The notes below the pieces were generated by a model, which saw only the letters and a list, made by a program, of their open reading frames with translations, was not told the origin of the DNA and ran no database searches. Below are positions 10,099-14,728 of a stretch of DNA of 14,728 bases, in pieces. Position 1 is the first letter of the stretch, and each line of letters opens with the position of its first letter. Location of the stretch: assembly GCA_015680635.1 (NCBI GenBank), contig JAABOA010000034.1, positions 17,810-32,537 of the forward strand. Direction: 5' to 3'. The stretch is from Lunasporangiospora selenospora (taxonomy: Eukaryota > Mortierellomycota > Mortierellomycetes > Mortierellales > Mortierellaceae). The translations under genes and the position numbers were made by a program.

Positions 10099-11320
10099 CG
10101 GCGGATTCCACGATCCGTGAAGCAAGGACGAGAACACCACTCAGAGTTAAGTTGGTGTCCGGTAGTCATCGTTGCCCAAAACCGGACAAGCCGCCACTTG
10201 ACACATATTTGAGGGTGCAAAAGACATCCTGTCGGCGCGGGTGAACCTCAATGGCAATCATAAACTTATACGATAGTTTTCCTCTTCATCCAAGGATAAC
10301 GCATACACCCAAATCACCAAATTTGGAGTATGATGCCACTGTGAGGTTATGAGCGTGGCCATCACTACACTCACAGAGCGCAGGGTTAAGGAATATGTGC
10401 CCTTTAGCCGGTAGGCATTTAAGCGGCAGTACGTACTCTGGATCCAGGTACCAATGACTACACGATGTCGAATCAATTGGACCGTTGTTGGATATTTAGA
10501 AGGCGCAAGTGTTACATAATGGTCCGGGTGTGATTTATCAAGGTTGTGACTATTTGGGGCGAGTCAGAGGGTCCAAGCGCTTACAAGAGCACACACATCG
10601 ACGGAAAGAGGTTTGAGACGATGGCCCCAATCATTGGTAGCCCCAGGAAAGTCAGTACACAACCAAAGGGTCTATGCACGTTATTCACGGATTTTTTTTC
10701 TTCAGACCCGGCTTTTCTTGTTTCTTTCATGTACGAAACTCATAGTCGCTGGAGCGAAACGATTGAGCTCGGGGGAGTGGAGGGTACCGCTGTTTTGGGC
10801 AAATGTTGTCAGTCAGTCCAGAGGACATGAGATCCGATTGGAAGAGCGAGAGATTGAATACAAAAAGAGTTTTTTTTTTCTATTCCACTCAAAACACATT
10901 CGTGTCCTCACACTTTGATGGACAGTGTGTTTCTTTTTCTCTTGAGGAAAAAAAAGATGGAGTGAGGAGGAGAAAGGACGTTGCTACATAGTGAATATTG
11001 AGATGGATGGCCATAGGCTGATGCATTTTATTCAATTGAAGACCAACAAGATGCTCACAGTCTTTGGCTTGGCTATGGTTCTGTCTGTGTGTCAAGGGTA
11101 TCGATCTGCGCGGGTGTTGGATGTATTTTGACCCTTGTAAATCCGCACTCGACTCGAAGGCACCCATGCCTAACTTCGAGATGGATGCAGTAGAGCCAAA
11201 CGAAGGAAGAGCAGATACCTCTGTTTACTAGATGAGGGAAGGAGAGTGGAGAAGGAGAGGGGGAGAGGGGCGCATCCATCTCATCGTATCTGTTCATGTC
11301 GAAGGGATGGCGAGGGCGGC

Positions 11321-11365
11321 AGGCTGGGGCAAGGCAGGCCGGGGCAAGGCAGGCCGGGGCAAGGC
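11321..11365. repeat. 15-bp minisatellite, three copies
   Basis: Three adjacent copies of AGGCYGGGGCAAGGC occupy 11321-11335, 11336-11350 and 11351-11365. The first has T where the others have C. A G-rich flank (GCGAGGGCGGC) precedes them and an imperfect remnant follows. The block is very GC-rich compared with its surroundings. In one frame it would read as repeated RQAGA, but no gene is supported there. Confidence 0.9.
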
Positions 11366-12656
11366 AGAACAGGGCGCCCCTAGACACGGGTGGAGAAGGG
11401 GATTGGCCTGATGGACACGCTGTGACAGCACCAGCATCTATTCAGAGTGTGCGATATGTGATCGATATGCGATACGAAGACGATAGACACGATGTGCCCT
11501 TTTTTTTCTTTGTCCGCTATTATCTTGCTCACTGCCCTTCTTCCTTTCCATCCATTCCATCCAATAATCCAATCTCTCTCATCACCATCACCATCCTCCA
11601 CCGATCTCAATTCAGCATCTCTACTGTCACCGATCCACACCATCTCCAACTCCATCCTCCATCGACCCATCTGCTCATTTTGTCACGCGCCTGCTCTCCC
11701 CCCCGACGCATCCCAAAGGTACTTGCCATGTCCCATCCGGTCCATCCTCGATGGATGCTGCCATCCATGCCCGCGAGTAGTGTGAGCAATGTCCTTGTAT
11801 CATCAAGATCATAGGGCCCAGCGACCTGTGTGCCCCTTCCTTCGCACAGATTCGCAGGTTGGCGCACAAGCAAGGCTCGAGACGCCTCTGTGCTCGAGTC
11901 TGTTCCGTGGTTCTCTCTGTCACCTCTGTTATCCAATGCTGGCCCTTTGTCGGCTTGCTGTCCCCGCTCTCGGCTCTCCCTTTCTCCCGTTCTTTCTCCC
12001 TTACTTTTCGCTCTTTTGTCCTCGAGGCCTTTGCCAATGCACAGGTGTCATCTCGCGTCGAGAAGGCACTGCGTTGTGTTTCGACTCCTGTCAAACAACA
12101 GGCTTTGGCTGACGCCCGCTCTCCTGCTGGTCCACGACCATCTCCCTGGACTTGACGACAAGATAACTCTCCTTCCCATGACCTAACCACCCTAAGAGAC
12201 TCTAACCACACAATATCCGTTGACATCCTTTGTTCTCTTGCCCATTCTCACCTTCAGTGCCTATTGCTCTCTCGCTCATCTTTTCTCCACATCTCTCCTC
12301 CCGTGTATGTTTGTACTGCGTGCCGGTCTCTATTCTAGGCCCAGAGTTAGCAGAGGACCATCCAGCGCCTATATTTGCCTCATTTTAGTTGCCGCCAAAA
12401 CCCGATAAATTGTCTTTCTATACGCCCAAGACCGGAACGGCCTGGACACTTGGCCGCGGTAGTCGACAATATTGCATCTGGAGCAGGCCACTAGAACAAA
12501 CCATTTGACCTTCGGATAGATACAGCCTGCTACAGAAGGAACACACATACGGAGTCTCTTGTCTCATTCTACATCACACCCAACGACAGGAACGGTAGCG
12601 AACAGCCACAACTACGACAACAACAGCAGCACACAGTAACAACGACGACGACGAGA
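11366..12656 (+). promoter_or_regulatory. CT-rich upstream region and leader of the kelch-BTB gene
   Basis: No gene is supported in these 1.3 kb. From about 11500 to 12300 the plus strand is strongly pyrimidine-rich, with ACC/ATCC repeats near 11550-11600. This produces several long but featureless open frames on both strands. The last 60 bases before the ATG change to CAA/CAG/ACG triplet-rich sequence, a common look for a fungal 5' UTR. A leader intron is possible, but I cannot place one. Confidence 0.4.
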
Positions 12657-14728
12657 ATGCCTGCGCCCGCTTCTGGCCTCCAGTCCATCTCGGACCTGAC
12701 GACAACGTCGCGCATCACTTCGGGTGATATTCCTCCTCCTCTTGTGGGCGCGACTATGACTGTCGTTGACGATAAACTCTATCTCTTTGGTGGCAGACTG
12801 ATCAAGAACCGCCAGATGACCAACTCTCTCTACGTTCTCAACCTTGGCGACTTTCATTGGCAGAATGTGACAGATACCGTCAATGTGGCCCCCACGAGGG
12901 CCATTGGCGACCCAGGTGCCGAGGATGAGAATGAGATGGCAGCCGCACCTAAAGAACGATATTTTCATTCAGCTAATACATACAAGAACATGCTCGTCTT
13001 CTTTGGAGGCATGGGTCCATCTAGCAATGCCCCTGTGGCGGAGGGTCAGCAGGTAGATTTGATCGTCTACGACGACATCAATGTCCTGGATCTTGAACTC
13101 ATGCAGTGGAAACTAGTACGAATTCCCACCTCTACAAACGCACCCAAGCCGCGGTATGCGCACTTGTCGAGCATCTCAGGGAACAAGCTCGTAATTGTTG
13201 GAGGTCAAGATATCAATAACCAGTACATCGAGGAGGTGAATGTTCTCGATCTAGACAGCTGGCAATGGGTTACTTCTATTCCATTCGAAAAACATTGTGG
13301 TTCATATAGATCAATTGCTGTTAGCGGCAGTGGACAGAGTTCCTCAGTGCCGGTCATTGGAAGCGAGGCAGAAATCGGCTCACCAACGCTATCGCCTACT
13401 TCAGACGTGTTCCCAACATCCTACCTTCACAAGACGCCATCTAATTCGTCGTTGCATTATACACCTTCACTCCGGAAAAGTCCCTCGAACATGGTCGCAT
13501 CAAAGAAGAACGCCGTGTCCCGTCTCTCGGGAGGATCCAGTGCCGCTTTTAGCACTTCACCACCTTCGACTGTCAGTGACCAGCGCTCATCCATGCACAG
13601 GCTCTCGCAGTTCATGACACAGGCTCCAGTGCAGAAGGAAGAGCACCCTGTCTACATTTATTCCAACTTCAATTTTACAGATGTGAAGCGAGAACTCCAA
13701 GTGCTCTCACCGCCCTTATTTCAAATGCAAGACCATTCACAGTCAATGACCGGCAATCTCCTACCGCCTGGTTTGCGTTTCCCTACAGGAGCCATCACTG
13801 GACAGCATCTCCTACTCTCAGGAACCTACCTGACCAACACACAACAGTCTTTCAGTATCTGGTCACTGAACTTGTCAAGCCTCGTCTGGACCCGTATTGA
13901 TACAGGCACTGTTTTTAGCACAGGCTCGTGGAACCGTGGTCTCTTGCTCGAGGGCTCGAATGAGTACATTGTCTTCGGAAACAAGAGTCGGTCTCTAGCG
14001 GATGATTACCAGAATAGGCAAACCAACTTTGAGCATGTGACAATTGTAGATTTAGAGGCCTTTGGTATCTATCAGCACCCACCAACAACCATGACCCAGA
14101 CTGCTCAAGAGTTGGGGCTTAGTCTTTTGAACGACCCTGCTCTCTCAGACTTTGAGATCCTGACTCAGGACCAGCAACGAATTCCCATCAACTCTGCAAT
14201 CCTGGCCTCACGCTGGCCGTATTTTGGAGCGCTCTTGCGAGAGCAAGAGGAGCAAGATATAGCTCGGTGCAAGACTGAAAATATCGAGTATGACCCAACA
14301 TCCTCGACGAAGCGGACTCTTGCTCTCCCTGAGCCATACGCAGTTGTATTGGCTTTCCTTCAATATCTCTACACAGATCATCTTATCACAGCGCAACAGC
14401 ACCATCCTCAGGTCCTGTCACAGTTATTGCTCCTAGCAGATATGTATGGACTTGACCGACTACGAGACCTTGCGACCCATGCTCTCCATCAGATGTTGAA
14501 CATGTCAACGGCAGCTATGGTTTACGAGACAGCAGCGCTTTCTCAACAGACAGGACTTCAAATCCGTTCCCTCAAGGTGATGATTGCTGCTAAAAAGATG
14601 CTTCAACAGCAGCAGCTCAAACTTCAGCAGCAACAGGCATTGAGCCAGTCTATCTCGGCCAACCAAGCATGGCATTCGTCTGAGCTAGGGCACATAGGAG
14701 CAGGAGGTGGTGGCCATGGAGAGAACTC
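12657..14728 (+). CDS. Kelch-repeat and BTB-domain protein, Ral2/LZTR1-like (partial at right edge)
   Basis: One uninterrupted frame of 690 codons runs from the ATG at 12657 to the right edge, so the C-terminus is missing. Kelch motifs are visible near residues 37-48 (DDKLYLFGG), 102-120 (ending LVFFGGMG), 166-185 (RYAHLSS..KLVIVGGQD), 375-388 (GAITGQHLLLSG) and 428-442 (EYIVFGN). A Ser/Thr/Pro-rich insert at about 215-328 splits the propeller. A BTB fold follows at about 495-620 (LSDFEIL, INSAILASRWPYF, LPEPYAVVLAFLQYLYTD, LLLADMYGLDRLRDLA). Poly-Gln occurs at 650-660. Kelch first and BTB last is the order in fission yeast Ral2 and human LZTR1, which act on Ras-type signalling. BTB domains commonly recruit cullin-3. 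Orthology is inferred, not shown, so no symbol is given. Confidence 0.85.
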   Translation, partial: MPAPASGLQSISDLTTTSRITSGDIPPPLVGATMTVVDDKLYLFGGRLIKNRQMTNSLYVLNLGDFHWQNVTDTVNVAPTRAIGDPGAEDENEMAAAPKERYFHSANTYKNMLVFFGGMGPSSNAPVAEGQQVDLIVYDDINVLDLELMQWKLVRIPTSTNAPKPRYAHLSSISGNKLVIVGGQDINNQYIEEVNVLDLDSWQWVTSIPFEKHCGSYRSIAVSGSGQSSSVPVIGSEAEIGSPTLSPTSDVFPTSYLHKTPSNSSLHYTPSLRKSPSNMVASKKNAVSRLSGGSSAAFSTSPPSTVSDQRSSMHRLSQFMTQAPVQKEEHPVYIYSNFNFTDVKRELQVLSPPLFQMQDHSQSMTGNLLPPGLRFPTGAITGQHLLLSGTYLTNTQQSFSIWSLNLSSLVWTRIDTGTVFSTGSWNRGLLLEGSNEYIVFGNKSRSLADDYQNRQTNFEHVTIVDLEAFGIYQHPPTTMTQTAQELGLSLLNDPALSDFEILTQDQQRIPINSAILASRWPYFGALLREQEEQDIARCKTENIEYDPTSSTKRTLALPEPYAVVLAFLQYLYTDHLITAQQHHPQVLSQLLLLADMYGLDRLRDLATHALHQMLNMSTAAMVYETAALSQQTGLQIRSLKVMIAAKKMLQQQQLKLQQQQALSQSISANQAWHSSELGHIGAGGGGHGEN

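Larger units (their letters stand above)
9241..11320. other. Long spacer with protein-like fragments but no supported gene
   Basis: About 2 kb without a gene I can defend. The most protein-like parts are listed separately at 9387-9618 (minus) and 9799-10098 (plus). From 10100 to 11320 the open frames are short, lack recognisable motifs and include homopolymer runs, for example T near 10689 and 10870 and A near 10949. I found no tRNA A/B box pair, rRNA segment, terminal inverted repeat or transposase motif. Confidence 0.4.

Noticed and set aside
10613-10918. 101-codon open frame on the plus strand
   Set aside because: It overlaps a different frame of 94 codons, runs through T homopolymers and contains no recognisable motif.
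11607-12226. Several open frames of 97-183 codons on both strands
   Set aside because: All arise from the pyrimidine-rich composition. They overlap one another in different frames and carry no domain or splice support.
1-14728. CRISPR array, defence island, transposon or prophage
   Set aside because: No regularly spaced direct repeats, terminal inverted repeats, transposase motifs or phage genes are visible. The spliced genes indicate a eukaryotic chromosome.

Overview
The window looks like nuclear DNA of a filamentous or early-diverging fungus. Three protein-coding genes are well supported. The introns are short (mostly 74-141 nt) with GT..AG ends and CTAAY-like branch sites. Spacers are pyrimidine-rich and AATAAA signals follow coding regions. 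A Mortierella-type fungus would fit the gene content and intron style, but that placement is an inference.

Region 1 (1-4236, minus strand) holds the N-terminal two thirds of listerin (LTN1), the E3 ubiquitin ligase of ribosome-associated quality control. I reconstructed nine exons by hand with matching phases; they give about 1168 residues. The gene runs off the left edge, so its C-terminal RING domain is not seen. Its fifth intron, if real, is only 20 nt long. This is the most unusual feature of the window, and it sits beside a frame-preserving exon-skipping arrangement.

Region 2 (4237-6047) is the divergent spacer between LTN1 and a lipase gene. It contains one weakly supported 102-residue ORF (4844-5152, plus strand) with a hydrophobic helix and an AATAAA downstream, then a CT-rich leader.

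Region 3 (6048-9174, plus strand) is a complete three-exon gene for a 972-residue membrane-anchored class 3 lipase resembling diacylglycerol lipases. The Ser/Asp/His triad is visible, and a very long basic, Ser-rich insert lies between the FRGT and GHSLGG motifs.

Region 4 (9175-12656) is about 3.5 kb without a gene I can support. It holds a poly(A) signal, protein-like fragments on both strands at 9387-10098 (decayed gene, unrecognised spliced gene or chance), a 15-bp minisatellite (11321-11365) and a long CT-rich stretch leading to the next gene.

Region 5 (12657-14728, plus strand) is the start of a kelch-BTB protein, kelch first and BTB last as in Ral2/LZTR1-type proteins. It is open without introns to the right edge.

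The three genes do not form an obvious pathway. They cover protein quality control, lipid hydrolysis and probable cullin-3/Ras-type regulation. I see no defence system, mobile element, CRISPR array, rRNA or tRNA.
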